A stretch of 64,000 nt of DNA from Bacillus paramycoides (GTDB lineage Bacteria > Bacillota > Bacilli > Bacillales > Bacillaceae_G). This document shows positions 63,969 through 64,000 of the stretch, piece after piece. The DNA lies in the NCBI RefSeq assembly GCF_001884235.1, contig NZ_MAOI01000112.1:99052-163051 (forward strand), in the 5' to 3' direction. Under the pieces are notes generated by a model that searched no databases, was not told where the DNA came from, and was given only the letters and a program-made list of their open reading frames with translations. How positions within the stretch are numbered: position 1 is the stretch's first letter; each line of letters begins with the position of its first letter. The position numbers and the translations under genes were made by a program.

Positions 63969-64000
63969 CGTGGTTCCACCCTTGTTCCAACCCAGACTTA
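63969..64000 (-). promoter_or_regulatory. T-box riboswitch leader of hom-thrCB, 3' part
   Basis: Minus-strand AAGGGTGGAACCACG is the T-box sequence that forms the antiterminator when uncharged tRNA binds. The stem I and specifier loop are beyond the window edge; from the operon the tRNA should be tRNA-Thr. Confidence 0.9.

Overview
The window is a low-GC, densely coded Bacillus chromosome segment, almost certainly from the Bacillus cereus group (cereus/thuringiensis/anthracis). The evidence is FosB of the classic 138-residue form, a CotH/ExsB-type spore coat pair, an alpha/beta SASP, a YjcZ-type micro-protein, a Dlp-2-like Dps, a Bc1960-like peptidoglycan deacetylase, and many copies of a short repeat that matches bcr1, an element described as specific to this group. 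I see no rRNA, tRNA, CRISPR array, phage module or transposase. The region is chromosomal core plus group-specific genes, mostly in short operons separated by clear hairpin terminators.

Layout. 1-5.5 kb: a YcgQ/YcgR-type permease pair, a CorA transporter, a MOP-family flippase, a DedA protein and a NUDIX hydrolase. 5.6-7.5 kb: divergent spore-coat module cotH/exsB. 7.5-14.8 kb: histidine phosphatase, SDR, fosB, an OppA-like lipoprotein, a zinc-ribbon membrane protein, ogt, namA, an NAD(P)-binding protein and a small membrane protein. 14.8-19 kb: zinc and regulation, with a Zur-box-flanked ZnuA lipoprotein, GNAT, a VOC protein with a frameshifted PadR gene, and a COG0523 GTPase. 19-27.6 kb: redox and small-molecule enzymes, Dps with a PerR-box promoter, and a YkvI-like transporter. 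27.7-36.2 kb: bcr1 copies (one nested), a chemoreceptor, an RsgA paralogue, DinB, and an ArsR-controlled aldo/keto reductase-MFS operon. 36-43.6 kb: intracellular subtilisin, AbrB-like regulator, orphan BceB-type permease, nadE, NUDIX, a secreted transglutaminase-fold protein and a YwqG-like protein. 43.7-49.5 kb: YjcZ-type micro-protein, patatin, a 55-residue protein, MocR/LysE pair, MFS and SASP, with three bcr1 copies. 49.8-60.4 kb: cell-envelope block of MgtC, YkyA lipoprotein, peptidoglycan deacetylase, lipoprotein-response regulator-kinase operon, LCP protein and a GH129-like lipoprotein. 60.5-64 kb: hom-thrC-thrB behind a T-box leader cut by the window edge.

Most notable points: (i) a 27-codon reading frame with a strong ribosome binding site and a Thr/Ile-rich start (MKRLVRTEITTT) lies between the T-box terminator and hom, resembling an enterobacterial thr leader peptide; (ii) bcr1 copies lie against gene ends, supplying the last codons of the intracellular protease and of the MocR regulator, and one copy sits inside an older, oppositely oriented copy; (iii) a PadR regulator is frameshifted in an A7 run; (iv) several readable operators (paired Zur boxes, PerR box, a 17-bp inverted repeat at the ArsR gene, a MocR palindrome) tie regulators to their targets. 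I found no large, wholly undescribed multi-gene system; the novelty here is mostly in regulatory and repeat structure.
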